Origin: Citrobacter sp.
Lineage (GTDB): Bacteria > Pseudomonadota > Gammaproteobacteria > Enterobacterales > Enterobacteriaceae
NCBI GenBank assembly: GCA_019415335.1
Contig: DXKH01000084.1
Span: forward strand, 39,366-103,365
Reading direction: 5' to 3'
Length of the DNA stretch: 64,000 nucleotides
A program made the translations under genes and the position numbers. Positions 26,130-35,176 of the stretch are shown in pieces (the stretch's first letter is position 1; every line of letters begins with the position of its first letter). The notes beneath the pieces are model-generated. The model saw only the letters and a program-made list of their open reading frames with translations. It ran no database searches and was not told where the DNA came from.

Positions 26130-26972
26130 TAGGTTCCCTTTTGATTGCAGGTGTGCACTCATTCTGCTGATTTCCATTAATCCAATGGTCTTATCCGGTT
26201 TTAACTCTTTATTTATTTGCACAGCACGGTCGGCGTGAATTGTCTGCAGCGCGGCGTCGCTACAGAAGGACTTAAGCGGATAATGAAAATGGCTGTATGT
26301 TGTTACGTCATAACGTCGTGCCATTATCGACTGGGAGCCTCCTCTTGTCTTGTGCTCTGGGTTATCTTGCTGAATCAATAAACTTTATTGCTGTTCTAAG
26401 ATCGTACCCATTCAGGAACATCCCGAATGATGAGCAAAGGGCTTCGCGGAAGGCGAAGAACAACATGGCAACCTCGCTAGCATTCACTGTAGAACTACAA
26501 CAAGGAGTAAACAATACTGCAAAAATCGCAGGGAGAATAGCAATAATAAGTCAGGCAACCGCGTTAAGAGATCTGCCGGCTATTTAACCGGATGCAGAAT
26601 GATTCCTGTCTAACACGCGAAAGGTGCAATGGTACGGGTATATTTGACGGATAAGGGAGAGGGGCTGAAATTAGAATATCAATGGTAATGAAATGTTTTG
26701 CGACAAATAAAAGGTGAGCGGGGGAATAATAACCCTTGAAACTACCCCTGTCTGTACAAGGTCGTTTATTCGTTTCTAAAGAGAGACGCCGAAGTTTTCT
26801 GATATCGGGATATTGCTGGCATTATGCCTCATTTTTGGTAATTACTGGAACTCATGAGTCAGAACTTTCACTTTTTCAGTCTCACATAGTGTATTGGGTC
26901 CCTTTGAATTATGCTGTTTCGGCATTGAATGAATAAAGATTTGCAGATTGAGTGATTACTGAAGGAAATTAT
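26130..26972. other. Long region upstream of fimB
   Basis: About 840 bp between divergent fimB and the LOG gene. In E. coli a long fimB leader binds several regulators; here I find only one GGTATA motif (near 26635) and no clear tandem NanR-type site. ORFs in it (for example 26297-26587 plus) look random. Nothing else recognised. Confidence 0.5.
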
Positions 26973-27548
26973 ATGAAGTCTATCGGTATTTTTTGCGGTT
27001 CATCTGAAGGCCATTCTCCTGTTTACATGCAGGCTGCGCGCGATGCCGGAACCTATCTGGCCCAGGCCGGGCTGGGTATTGTCTATGGCGGTGGCCGTGT
27101 CGGGTTGGTGGGGGCCGTGGCGGATTCTGCCCTGCAACACAGTGGGCATGTGACGGGGGTGATGCCCGTGTCTTTGGTTGAACGTGAAATTGCGCATACC
27201 GGGCTGACGGATTTGCAGGTCGTTGAGAATATGCATCAGCGTAAAGATCGCATGGCGGCACTGTCTTCTGCTTTCATCGCCTTACCTGGCGGAGCGGGCA
27301 CCCTGGAAGAGATTTTTGAGCAGTGGACGTGGGGACAATTAGGTATCCATAACAAGCCCTGTGCGTTTTATAACATGAACAACTTTTATCAGCCGTTGCA
27401 GACCATGGTACAGAAAATGGCTGATGAGGGGTTTATGAAGCAAAGCTACGTGGATATGCTGTTTTTCTCCGACTCCTTGCCGGAAATTGTTGAGTATTTT
27501 GCAACGTATACCCCGCCGACGTCCAAGTGGGTTGCGGATCAGAAATAA
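26973..27548 (+). CDS. LOG-family nucleotide phosphoribohydrolase-like protein
   Basis: A 191-residue cytoplasmic protein of the LOG (lonely guy, formerly lysine-decarboxylase-like) family, whose members release free bases from nucleoside monophosphates. The Rossmann start SIGIFCGSSEG, GIVYGGGRVGLVGAVA, the catalytic-site block MHQRKDRMA, and the signature ALPGGAGTLEEIFE are all present. Length is normal. ATG 26973 has AAGGAAA seven bases upstream; the GTG seven codons earlier is less likely. It is a single-gene unit ended by the hairpin at 27598. The in vivo substrate in enterobacteria is not known. Confidence 0.9.
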   Translation: MKSIGIFCGSSEGHSPVYMQAARDAGTYLAQAGLGIVYGGGRVGLVGAVADSALQHSGHVTGVMPVSLVEREIAHTGLTDLQVVENMHQRKDRMAALSSAFIALPGGAGTLEEIFEQWTWGQLGIHNKPCAFYNMNNFYQPLQTMVQKMADEGFMKQSYVDMLFFSDSLPEIVEYFATYTPPTSKWVADQK

Positions 27549-27597
27549 GGCTATACGCCACGTTCCGGCAGAGCTGGGCAGTGATAACCCGTAACCA

Positions 27598-27633
27598 AAC
27601 GCCCCCGCAGAGTTCGCGCTCTCCGGGGGCGTT
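27598..27633 (+). terminator. Terminator hairpin after the LOG gene
   Basis: AACGCCCCCG (27598-27607) pairs with CGGGGGCGTT (27624-27633), with an inner GAG/CTC pairing. The tail is short (TTCTCAT), but stem strength suggests termination. Confidence 0.7.
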
Positions 27634-28116
27634 CTCATATGCCGGGTACACAACGCTGGCAGAGTGACGTGCCGCCATCCAGGAATATTCTTAATTTCGC
27701 TTAGGTCTGACGTCTGCAGGACAAAAAACAGCGCAGGAGATGATCTCTTTTACCTGTATATGTTGCCATGATGTTTATTTTAGCCGTCGCAGTGTGGTGC
27801 GCTGATACAGTTAATAAAAATCTGGTCGCGAATATTAATGTAGACTTTTATATTGTCACGTTGCTGAAAATTCAGTGGTATTGCAATTTGTAACGAAGAA
27901 AAATATTATTTTAATCACGGTTAACATGGCGGCTGTGAACGTCTTTATTAAAAGGCCATGCTTTATCTTTGCCACATTACCACAGCAAGTAAAGCCTCGT
28001 ATTATCACAACAGGATTGTGAATATTATCATCAGGAACATACGAAGAAATAACCGCCAGAACGCTTTTTATTCTGGTGAAAGTAAACATTAATAATGCGT
28101 TTAAATGAGCGAAATA
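27634..28116. other. Upstream region of fimbrial operon 3
   Basis: About 480 bp, AT-rich in its second half, without a credible gene (the minus frame 27856-28128 looks random). It should carry the promoter of the pilin gene at 28117. No invertible repeats like those of fimS were seen. Confidence 0.55.
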
Positions 28117-28659
28117 ATGAAGAATCAAATTCGTATCGCCGCGATCCTGGTCAGCGCAATGGCGTCTGGCGCCGCGCTGTCTGCAGTTTCTGGGGTGCAG
28201 GGGACCGGTGGCGTGGTGGAGTTTTCCGGTGAGATTGTCGATAGTTCCTGTAATGTTTCTACCGCAAGCAAAAAACAGACGGTGGATTTAGGTCGATGGG
28301 CAAAAACCTATTTTACCAGTGCTAGGGTGGAAACCACGAAAACGCCTTTTACCATCAGCGTGGATAATTGTCCGGCGTCAGTGAAAACAGTGGCCGTGTT
28401 ATTTACCGGGGTGACAGACGCAACTGACCCTACGCTGCTGGCATTAAATACGGGCTCCGTCGCAACAGGTGTCGGCATCAAATTATATCAGGCCGGCAGT
28501 ACTCCTACGCCAATTTCGCTGGGCTCCGTTTCTGCTGCTGAGAATGTGGTATCGAATAAAGCCGACCTGAAATTTATGGCTGATTATATTTCGACTACCG
28601 GGAATGTAACGGCGGGTAGCGCCAACGGTACTGCTGACTTCCTGATGGTATACAACTGA
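28117..28659 (+). CDS. Major fimbrial subunit, operon 3
   Basis: A 180-residue secreted pilin, first of a four-gene chaperone-usher operon. The signal peptide (MKNQIRIAAILVSAM ... AALSA) is followed by GVVEFSGEIVDSSCNV, the second cysteine in VDNCPASVK, ATGVGIKLYQAGS, and the C-terminal TADFLMVYN strand, where Asn replaces the usual Gln. It is related to the operon 1 pilin (shared NCPASVK/SCPASVT and ATDPTLLAL/ATNPSILAL blocks) but clearly divergent. ATG 28117 is chosen since the signal peptide starts there; an in-frame ATG four codons upstream is possible. Ribosome site is weak (GAGCGA). Confidence 0.9.
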   Translation: MKNQIRIAAILVSAMASGAALSAVSGVQGTGGVVEFSGEIVDSSCNVSTASKKQTVDLGRWAKTYFTSARVETTKTPFTISVDNCPASVKTVAVLFTGVTDATDPTLLALNTGSVATGVGIKLYQAGSTPTPISLGSVSAAENVVSNKADLKFMADYISTTGNVTAGSANGTADFLMVYN

Positions 28660-28668
28660 TCGGCACTC

Positions 28669-28700
28669 TGAGCAGGCTTCCGGTCTGCTCAACTTTTTTT
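28669..28700 (+). terminator. Attenuator-type terminator between pilin and chaperone genes
   Basis: TGAGCAG (28669-28675) and CTGCTCA (28685-28691) form a 7-bp stem followed by ACTTTTTTTCTTCTTTT. A true intrinsic terminator inside the operon would make the pilin transcript more abundant than the rest by partial read-through. Confidence 0.78.
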
Positions 28701-28725
28701 CTTCTTTTCCTGATGGTCACACCTC

Positions 28726-29391
28726 ATGAAACTGTTTATCGCCGTAATCACGGCATCGTTATTTCTGCTGAGTGCTACCGCGCAGGCAGGCATTGTCATG
28801 GGTGGAACCCGTGTCGTTTATCAGGAAGGGAAGCGTGAAGCCACCATAACGGTGACGAATGCTGACACGCAGACGCCGTATCTGGTGCAATCGTGGGTGG
28901 ATAACGAGAGCGCAGCAGATAAGCGGCCGGTGCCATTCGTGGTTACGCCACCGCTGTTTCGTCTTGAACCGGAACAGCAAAACGTCCTGCGTATTACGTT
29001 TACGGGCGGGGCGGTGCCTGCCGATCGGGAGTCTGTGTTCTGGCTGAACATTAAAAGTATCGCCCCGACACAAAAAGAGGACGCCAATAAACTGCAGATC
29101 AACGTGAAGTCCCGCTTCAAGCTTTTTTATCGCCCGCAGGGGCTGAAAGGCGAGGCAAAAGACGCCTGGATGCAATTGACCTTTACCGTGCAGGGAAACC
29201 AACTGGTGGCGAACAACCCGACGCCGTATCACATCTCTTTGTTCTCCCTCGCCGTTGGCGGCAAAGATCTTGCCGAACCGGGAATGATCGCCCCGCAGAG
29301 TACCCGTCGCTGGACAATAAGCGGCAGCGGCCCGGTGAAATGGCGGGCAATCAATGATTTTGGCGGCGTGACCGACTACGCGCAACAGTGA
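28726..29391 (+). CDS. Periplasmic fimbrial chaperone, operon 3
   Basis: A 221-residue PapD-family chaperone. The signal peptide ends TAQAG; then IVMGGTRVVYQEGKREATI, VTPPLFRLEPEQQNVLRI, DRESVFWLNIKSIAP, RFKLFYRPQGL and INDFGGVTDY. The stop codon TGA overlaps the usher ATG by one base, so the two are translationally coupled. It serves the pilins of this operon. Confidence 0.94.
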   Translation: MKLFIAVITASLFLLSATAQAGIVMGGTRVVYQEGKREATITVTNADTQTPYLVQSWVDNESAADKRPVPFVVTPPLFRLEPEQQNVLRITFTGGAVPADRESVFWLNIKSIAPTQKEDANKLQINVKSRFKLFYRPQGLKGEAKDAWMQLTFTVQGNQLVANNPTPYHISLFSLAVGGKDLAEPGMIAPQSTRRWTISGSGPVKWRAINDFGGVTDYAQQ

Positions 29392-31910
29392 TGTCAGGCT
29401 ACCTTCCCGTGAAAAAGAGAACCGTCCCGTTATCGACGGACAGCACGACGCTGCTGCTGGCGACCGTCCCCACCCTTTTGCTGCTGCTCTGTTATCAGCG
29501 CCTGGCGTGGGCGGATGACTATTTTGATCCTGCCGCGCTGGAATTGCGTGATCCACAGCAGAAGCTGGCGGACTTGCATTATTTTGCCAAAGCGGGCGGA
29601 CAGCAGCCCGGGACGTATCCGGTCAGTATCTGGCTCAACGAGCAAGAGGTCGCACAGCAAAACGTGACGTTTGTGGAAGAGAATGGCCAACTGAAACCGG
29701 TGCTCACTCCTGCGCAACTGGCGGAATATGGGGTCAACGTCAGCGCGTTTACCGCCTTCAGCCAGTTGCCTGAGGGGGGCACCTTTACCGACATCGGGCG
29801 CTACATTCCCGATGCCCGCAGCCAGTTTGATTTTTCAACCCAGCGCCTGAACCTGAGCATTCCGCAGGCGGCGATGAACGTGCAGAGCCACGGCTATGTC
29901 GATCCCGCGCGTTGGGATGAAGGCATTCCAGCCGCCTTCGTTGATTACACCTTTTCCGGTTCGCAAACCCGACAGTCATCGGATGCTGGACGTTCCAGCT
30001 ACCTGAATTTGCGCAGTGGCATGAACCTCGGCGCGTGGCGACTGCGTAACATCTCGTCGATGCAGTACGATAAAACCCGACGCTGGGATTCGCAAAGTAC
30101 GTACCTGCAGCGCGACATCGTCTCGCTTAAGAGCCAACTGCGAATGGGGGATACCTACACCCGTGGCGACGTCTTTGACAGCGTGCAATTTCGCGGCATA
30201 CAGCTGATGTCTGATGACGAAATGCAGCCCAACAACATGAACGGCTTTGCCCCGATTGTACGCGGCGTGGCGCACAGTAATGCGAAAGTGACCATCACGC
30301 AGCACGGCTATGTGATTTACGAAACCTATGTGTCGCCGGGCGCATTTGCCATTCAGGATCTCTATCCGACCGCCCAGAGTGGCGACCTGGAGATCACCGT
30401 CAAAGAGAGCAATGGTTCTGAGCGGCACTGGACACAGCCATTTGCCGCGGTGCCGTTTATGCTGCGTGAAGGACGATCCAAATTCAGTTTGAGCGCCGGG
30501 CGCTATCACTCAACGTCGCAAAGCAGTCGTTCGCCGACGTTTATGCAGGGAACGCTTTTTTATGGCCTGCCTGCCGGGTTCACCTTCTATGGCGGCACGC
30601 AACTGGCAGAGGATTACCACGCGGCTGCGGCAGGACTGGGGCGCGGCTTTGGCCTGCTGGGCGCGCTGGGATTCGATACCACCTGGGCGACCACGACAAC
30701 GCCTTCGGGTAAGCGCTACACCGGGCATTCGCTGCGTGTGCAGTACCAGAAAAGCGTCACGCAAACGGGGACCTCGTTCAGTCTTGCCAGCTATCGCTAC
30801 TCCTCCAGCGGATATTACGATTTCAGTGAAGCCGCGATGCTGGAAAGCCCCCACGGTCTGACATGGAGCAAACGCAGTCGCGAAGAGGTTGCCGTGAACC
30901 AGACGCTGGGTGCGGCGGGTACGCTTTCGCTATCGGCGTATGCGCAAGACTACTGGCATAACGCGGATCGCGATCAAACCCTGCACGCCGGTTTTTACAG
31001 CGCCTGGAAACGCATCTCCTGGAGCGTGGGCTATTTCTACACCAAAACGACGGGACACAGCGCGCCGGATCGCTCGTGGTCATTTAACATCACGTTGCCG
31101 CTGGGCGGCGCGTGGTCAGACAGCACCGTAAGCTATAACACCTCCTCCGATAATCACGGCTACACCTCTCAGCAGGTGGGGATGTACGGTGCGCTGCCAC
31201 AGAATCAAAATCTCTATTATTCACTGCAGCAAGGGATAGCTAATCAGGGGCAGGGCAGCAACAGCAGTGCGTCGCTGGACTATCACGGCGGTTACGGAAC
31301 GACGCAACTGGGATATCGCCGCGATCGTGACAGCAGCCAGATGACCTGGGGTGCGTCAGGCTCTCTGGTGGTGCATCCGCACGGCATCACGCTCGGACAG
31401 AACGTCGGCGACAGCTTCGCCATTGTTCGCGCGCCGGGTGCGGCAAACGTTGCGATTCAGAATGGCAACAATGTTCACACCGACTGGCGGGGCTATGCCG
31501 TGGTGCCCACGCTCACGCCGTATCACAAAAACGTGATTGCTCTGGATGCGGAATCACTGCCGGATGATGCGGATGTCGAGCTGCAGGGGGCGACGGTGAT
31601 CCCTGGCGGCGGCGCGGTGGTGGAAGCGAACTACCAGACGCATATCGGTAACCGCGTACTCTTCACGCTTCACCACGGTCAGGACGTCGTGCCTTTTGGC
31701 GCCAGCGCCCGGCTGGTGGGAGATAGCTGCACGGCAAGTGCGATGGTGGCAGAGCGCGGACAGGTTTATCTGAGCGGGGTGCCCACGGCAGGCGCTCTTG
31801 AGGCGAAATGGGATGACGCGGGGGTTACCCGTCAGTGCGTACTGCATTTCCGGATGGCAGATGCTCAGGCCCGTAACCCGGTGAAAGAGGTGGCAGGACA
31901 ATGTTTATGA
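29391..31910 (+). CDS. Outer-membrane fimbrial usher, operon 3
   Basis: An 839-residue usher. The N-terminal leader is unusually long, about 40 residues to the cleavage near LAWADDYF, with the hydrophobic core TLLLATVPTLLLLL. Then DPAALELRDPQQKLADL, YPVSIWLNEQEV, plug region GFAPIVRGVAHS and DLYPTAQSGDLEI, and the C-terminal cysteines DSCTASAMV and AGQCL. ATG 29391 overlaps the chaperone stop by one base; a shorter start at GTG 29409 would still keep the signal core. The 3' end lies 17 bp before the adhesin ATG. Confidence 0.94.
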   Translation: MSGYLPVKKRTVPLSTDSTTLLLATVPTLLLLLCYQRLAWADDYFDPAALELRDPQQKLADLHYFAKAGGQQPGTYPVSIWLNEQEVAQQNVTFVEENGQLKPVLTPAQLAEYGVNVSAFTAFSQLPEGGTFTDIGRYIPDARSQFDFSTQRLNLSIPQAAMNVQSHGYVDPARWDEGIPAAFVDYTFSGSQTRQSSDAGRSSYLNLRSGMNLGAWRLRNISSMQYDKTRRWDSQSTYLQRDIVSLKSQLRMGDTYTRGDVFDSVQFRGIQLMSDDEMQPNNMNGFAPIVRGVAHSNAKVTITQHGYVIYETYVSPGAFAIQDLYPTAQSGDLEITVKESNGSERHWTQPFAAVPFMLREGRSKFSLSAGRYHSTSQSSRSPTFMQGTLFYGLPAGFTFYGGTQLAEDYHAAAAGLGRGFGLLGALGFDTTWATTTTPSGKRYTGHSLRVQYQKSVTQTGTSFSLASYRYSSSGYYDFSEAAMLESPHGLTWSKRSREEVAVNQTLGAAGTLSLSAYAQDYWHNADRDQTLHAGFYSAWKRISWSVGYFYTKTTGHSAPDRSWSFNITLPLGGAWSDSTVSYNTSSDNHGYTSQQVGMYGALPQNQNLYYSLQQGIANQGQGSNSSASLDYHGGYGTTQLGYRRDRDSSQMTWGASGSLVVHPHGITLGQNVGDSFAIVRAPGAANVAIQNGNNVHTDWRGYAVVPTLTPYHKNVIALDAESLPDDADVELQGATVIPGGGAVVEANYQTHIGNRVLFTLHHGQDVVPFGASARLVGDSCTASAMVAERGQVYLSGVPTAGALEAKWDDAGVTRQCVLHFRMADAQARNPVKEVAGQCL

Positions 31911-31927
31911 ATCATGAGGAACGGGCG

Positions 31928-33019
31928 ATGTCAGGGGCTTTTCGTCTTATCTGCGGGTTAATGCTGCTGCTGGCGAGCCTGTTCAGCCAGAGCGTTCAGG
32001 CCGAAACCTGTCAGGGCAACACCGGCCAGATGACCCTGAACTTCCAAAACATCAAGTATCTGCCGACACTACGGGTCAATACTCAGATGAGCAGCATCAT
32101 GCCGGTGAACGGCGGGGGGATCCGCTTTACCTGCGATCGGCAGGGGACGACATCGTCGTGGAAAAAAATCGTTTACCAGCAGGTGAATACGCAGGGAGGA
32201 CAGATGATTGACGGGCATGCGGTATTCAATTCGGCGCTGCCGGGGATAGGCTATTCGCTGAGTTTCCAGTGCGACGGAGGTCCTGTCCACTTCCTTGATT
32301 CAGTGGGCAGTCGGTCAGTCGCGGTGTGCGACAGCACGGAGAGTCCGTCAATGCTGACGCAGCGGGAAGTGGTGGTGAAGGCGTGGGTGACTTTCTATAA
32401 AACCGGTGACATTCAACTGGTGAGCAATAACCATACCTTTGCTAACGCGCTGGCGAATATCGGAAACCTGTCGATGGCGTACCCGAACCCCACAGGAAGT
32501 GGCGATCAGGTCAGCGCGCCGGTGAGCCTTGATCTTGCGGCGATGAACGTGGATATCGGCAGCAGCGGCAGTTGTAGCGTCACTCGCGCCAGTATTTTTG
32601 TCGACCTGGGGAAAGCGAACCGTAGCGATTTCAAAGGTCCGGGCACCACTGGCGGTTCGGCGGTGCCGTTTAGCATACCGGTGTATTGCGCCACCGCGAC
32701 GGATATCCGCATCGGTTTCTTCGCAACGCCGGCGACGACCGGGGTGACGGATACGCTGGATATTACGCACTTTCCCGGCGGTGCGGATGGCGTTGGGATC
32801 CGTATCCGCTATGGCGATAACGGCAGCAACGGGCCGGTGAAGGGAACATCCGTCACGCTGAATGAAGCTGCAAATCTACCGGTGGTACAGAAAGTCTCGG
32901 CCTCCAGCGCCGCCACGGCGGTACCGGTCAATTTTATGGCGCAGATGGTGCAGACCGGATCGACGGTCACGGCAGGACGGGCAAACGGTACCGCCACCTT
33001 TGTGCTGGAATATAACTGA
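31928..33019 (+). CDS. Fimbrial tip adhesin, operon 3
   Basis: A 363-residue secreted protein at the last position of the operon. The signal peptide starts MSGAFRLICGLM and ends SVQAETC. The N-terminal domain (about 25-200) carries four cysteines (ETCQGN, FTCDRQ, FQCDGG, AVCDST) and no FimH pocket. The C-terminal pilin domain has GSCSVTRASIFVDLG, VYCATATDI, DGVGIRIRYGDN and ends ATFVLEYN. ATG 31928 has GAGGAACGG upstream; two in-frame ATGs at 31901 and 31907 overlap the usher and are less likely. The receptor is unknown. Confidence 0.88.
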   Translation: MSGAFRLICGLMLLLASLFSQSVQAETCQGNTGQMTLNFQNIKYLPTLRVNTQMSSIMPVNGGGIRFTCDRQGTTSSWKKIVYQQVNTQGGQMIDGHAVFNSALPGIGYSLSFQCDGGPVHFLDSVGSRSVAVCDSTESPSMLTQREVVVKAWVTFYKTGDIQLVSNNHTFANALANIGNLSMAYPNPTGSGDQVSAPVSLDLAAMNVDIGSSGSCSVTRASIFVDLGKANRSDFKGPGTTGGSAVPFSIPVYCATATDIRIGFFATPATTGVTDTLDITHFPGGADGVGIRIRYGDNGSNGPVKGTSVTLNEAANLPVVQKVSASSAATAVPVNFMAQMVQTGSTVTAGRANGTATFVLEYN

Positions 33020-33157
33020 AAACCGATAAACGTGATCCTTCTGAAAAGCGGGCGGCGAGGGGGAAATGTATTTACGAAATGAATATAAATACGTAGTTTC
33101 TTTATGACGACCCAGGCGCCCCGACGTGGGCAAAACGGCAAGGAAGCAGGATAACGG

Positions 33158-33682
33158 ATGAAATTTATCGCCACCTTTACCGGGCAACACATTGATTACA
33201 GCGATGTTCGACCGGAACATATCGTGATTGAAGATATCGCTGTTGCCCTTTCGCACCTCTGTCGCTTTGCCGGGCATGTGCCTGAATTTTACAGTGTCGC
33301 CCAACACGGGGTTCTGTGCAGCCAGTTAACGCCGCCAGAATTTGCGCTTGAAGCGCTGCTGCACGATGCCGCTGAAGCCTATTGTCTGGATCTTCCCTCA
33401 CCGCTAAAGCGTTTGCTTCCCGCGTACAAAGAGATTGAAGCACGGCTGGATAACGCCATTCGTCAGCGTTTCGATCTTCCTCTCACACCGAGCAAGGTGA
33501 TTAAGCACGTGGATCTGATGATGCTGGCGACTGAACGGCGCGATCTTAATCTGGATCCTGGTAGTGACTGGCCAATGCTGGCTGGCGTGTCGCCCACGAC
33601 GCAACTGACCGTTAATCCGCTGATGCCAGGGCAGGCGCGAGCGCTCTTTTTATCTCGCTTTCAGGAACTGACAGCGGGTTAA
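33158..33682 (+). CDS. HD-superfamily phosphohydrolase, YfdR-like
   Basis: A 174-residue cytoplasmic HD-domain protein, close in sequence to E. coli YfdR, a gene of the CPS-53 prophage. Metal-binding positions: H in LCRFAGHVPEF and VAQHG, the HD pair in ALLHDAAEAYCLD, and the late D in VIKHVDLMMLATERRDL. Such proteins hydrolyse nucleotides; the substrate of YfdR is not known to me. There is no phage gene nearby, so it is either a remnant or a cargo gene. Its stop codon overlaps by four bases that of the converging gene at 33679. AGGATAACGG precedes the ATG. Confidence 0.85.
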   Translation: MKFIATFTGQHIDYSDVRPEHIVIEDIAVALSHLCRFAGHVPEFYSVAQHGVLCSQLTPPEFALEALLHDAAEAYCLDLPSPLKRLLPAYKEIEARLDNAIRQRFDLPLTPSKVIKHVDLMMLATERRDLNLDPGSDWPMLAGVSPTTQLTVNPLMPGQARALFLSRFQELTAG

Positions 33683-34302
33683 AGATGGTATGCCGTCACG
33701 GTTCGGTGCGTACCGGTCAGTGAATCGAACACCTCAACATCCGACGCCAGAACAGGCATCCCCGACGCACGGAGTCGCTGTATATCGGCGGCAATACGCT
33801 GAATTCCCAACCAGAACAGCCCATCCAGGGCGTTAACCTGTAAACCGCTCTCCAGCGCCAGACGAAGCCGTTCTTCGGGATGCTTTGTCAGACTGGCAAC
33901 CTGCTGATAGGGTGCCGTGGTGATCGTTTCCTCATCCATACGGCGGATACGCGACGACAGACGATAGCGAAAGGCATCGGGAACGCGACTGAGATCGGCA
34001 CTGATGCTGTAAACCTGACCCCGGCGTTTATCATTAATCAGGACATTTTTCTGGGTGAGGGCAAATTCTTTCCGCAGTTTGTCGATCAGTTGCGGGGTGC
34101 GGGTGAGGAGCAAACGGAAGGGCAGTTCAAAGCTGGTCACGTAATCGACATTGAGCAGCGCAATGCGTAGTCTTTCTTCAACGCCGGCATTCTCCTGTTG
34201 GCACTCCGCCAGAACCTCTTTCCATTGGCTGGTAATGCGCGGCGACTCGTTGATTTCAGTGAAATGATATTTCTCAATCAGGTAATCGATACGCCTGGTC
34301 AT
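33679..34302 (-). CDS. Unrecognised protein with C-terminal HTH-like region
   Basis: A 207-residue protein starting MTRRIDYLIEKYHF. The last 45 residues (LFWLGIQRIAADIQRLRASGMPVLASDVEVFDSLTG in part) resemble the helix-turn-helix domain found in phage-type proteins, where a LG-I-R-hA-xI--LR--G pattern precedes a strand with a polar tip. The first 150 residues are charged, helical and unknown. It converges with the YfdR-like gene with a four-base overlap, and both may derive from the same phage-like source. ATG 34302 has GGGA upstream; starts at 34314 or 34350 remain possible. I assign no function. Confidence 0.65.
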   Translation of the reverse strand: MTRRIDYLIEKYHFTEINESPRITSQWKEVLAECQQENAGVEERLRIALLNVDYVTSFELPFRLLLTRTPQLIDKLRKEFALTQKNVLINDKRRGQVYSISADLSRVPDAFRYRLSSRIRRMDEETITTAPYQQVASLTKHPEERLRLALESGLQVNALDGLFWLGIQRIAADIQRLRASGMPVLASDVEVFDSLTGTHRTVTAYHL

Positions 34303-34580
34303 TGTTTTTCCCATCCCATCCGCCTGTTCGCTTGTGGCACAACATAACATAGAGAAAGAGACAGAATACAGAGAGAAGCGAATAATTGTCTACTTAAGAG
34401 CGTTTAAGAACTTCAATTAAAATATACGTTATCAACAAGTTATAGATCTCACACCAGTTAAGACTATTTAATTGTATTATTCGTAAACTTATCAATATAA
34501 TTTTTACATGTCTCGCTAAAGCTGGATATAGAGGAACGGAAATCACCGGTAAGTTGAATTATTAATACGGAAATAAAGCG

Positions 34581-35132
34581 ATGGCGATATATATTATAAG
34601 CAATGATAACTATTTGCAGGAGGGCATTGTCTTATTGGCAAAAGAGGCCAGTCTGGAAATTGTGAAAGAAACTATGCATCATTTGCCTGTTGAAAGACTC
34701 ACGTTCGACGATACCGTGATTTTGCATCTCAATCTGTTCAACAAATGTTGCGCTAAGGAAATCTCCAGACTCAACAAAAAATGTAAGCTGCTGGTTATAC
34801 TCAACTCTGAGCGGAGTGCATTGGTCTTCGATGCCGATATGATTGTCAGCGCACAACAGTCTCTGCTGGCATTGATGATGATTATTACGCGTCTGGTGGG
34901 TATGGAAAAGCGCCAGGCGATCAGAAACCATGTTCTCAATCGCGTTGAGAAAATGATTATTTGTGAATCGTTGCTGGGTAAAGATATTAACCTGATTGCC
35001 GAATCACTGGCGCTACCGCCGAAACGGGTATACACCTATCGCAATCTCGCGTGTAAGAAATTGGGTGGTCACCGGGTTCACGATCTGCTGCTAATCAAAG
35101 AGAATTTACTGGAAGAGAGCATGTTTCTTTAA
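34581..35132 (+). CDS. Orphan LuxR-type regulator
   Basis: A 183-residue DNA-binding protein. The N-terminal 110 residues have receiver-like strand-helix alternation (AIYIISNDNYLQEGIVLLA, CKLLVILNS, DMIVSAQQSLLAL) but no DxxxxxD phosphorylation motif. The C-terminal LuxR-type helix-turn-helix is degenerate at its first helix (VEKMIICESLLGK) and clearer after it (INLIAESLALPPKRVYTYRNLACKKLGG). It converges with the FidL-like/ToxR-like cassette at 35177-36500, the same companionship as the LuxR-type gene near the second cassette at 56 kb. A regulatory role for that cassette or nearby fimbriae is inferred. Confidence 0.8.
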   Translation: MAIYIISNDNYLQEGIVLLAKEASLEIVKETMHHLPVERLTFDDTVILHLNLFNKCCAKEISRLNKKCKLLVILNSERSALVFDADMIVSAQQSLLALMMIITRLVGMEKRQAIRNHVLNRVEKMIICESLLGKDINLIAESLALPPKRVYTYRNLACKKLGGHRVHDLLLIKENLLEESMFL

Positions 35133-35135
35133 AAG

Positions 35136-35164
35136 CGTCAGCCCTGTTAAGTACAGAGCTGACG
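35136..35164. terminator. Bidirectional terminator between LuxR-type and FidL-like genes
   Basis: CGTCAGC and GCTGACG with an inner CTGT/ACAG pairing form an 11-bp interrupted stem between converging genes. On the minus strand it is followed by CTTTT, so it best serves the 35177 gene. Confidence 0.65.
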
Positions 35165-35176
35165 GTGGTCTCCCCT

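Noticed and set aside
26297..26587. 96-codon plus ORF upstream of fimB
   Set aside because: It overlaps the fimB leader antiparallel, has no ribosome site and no match I can name.
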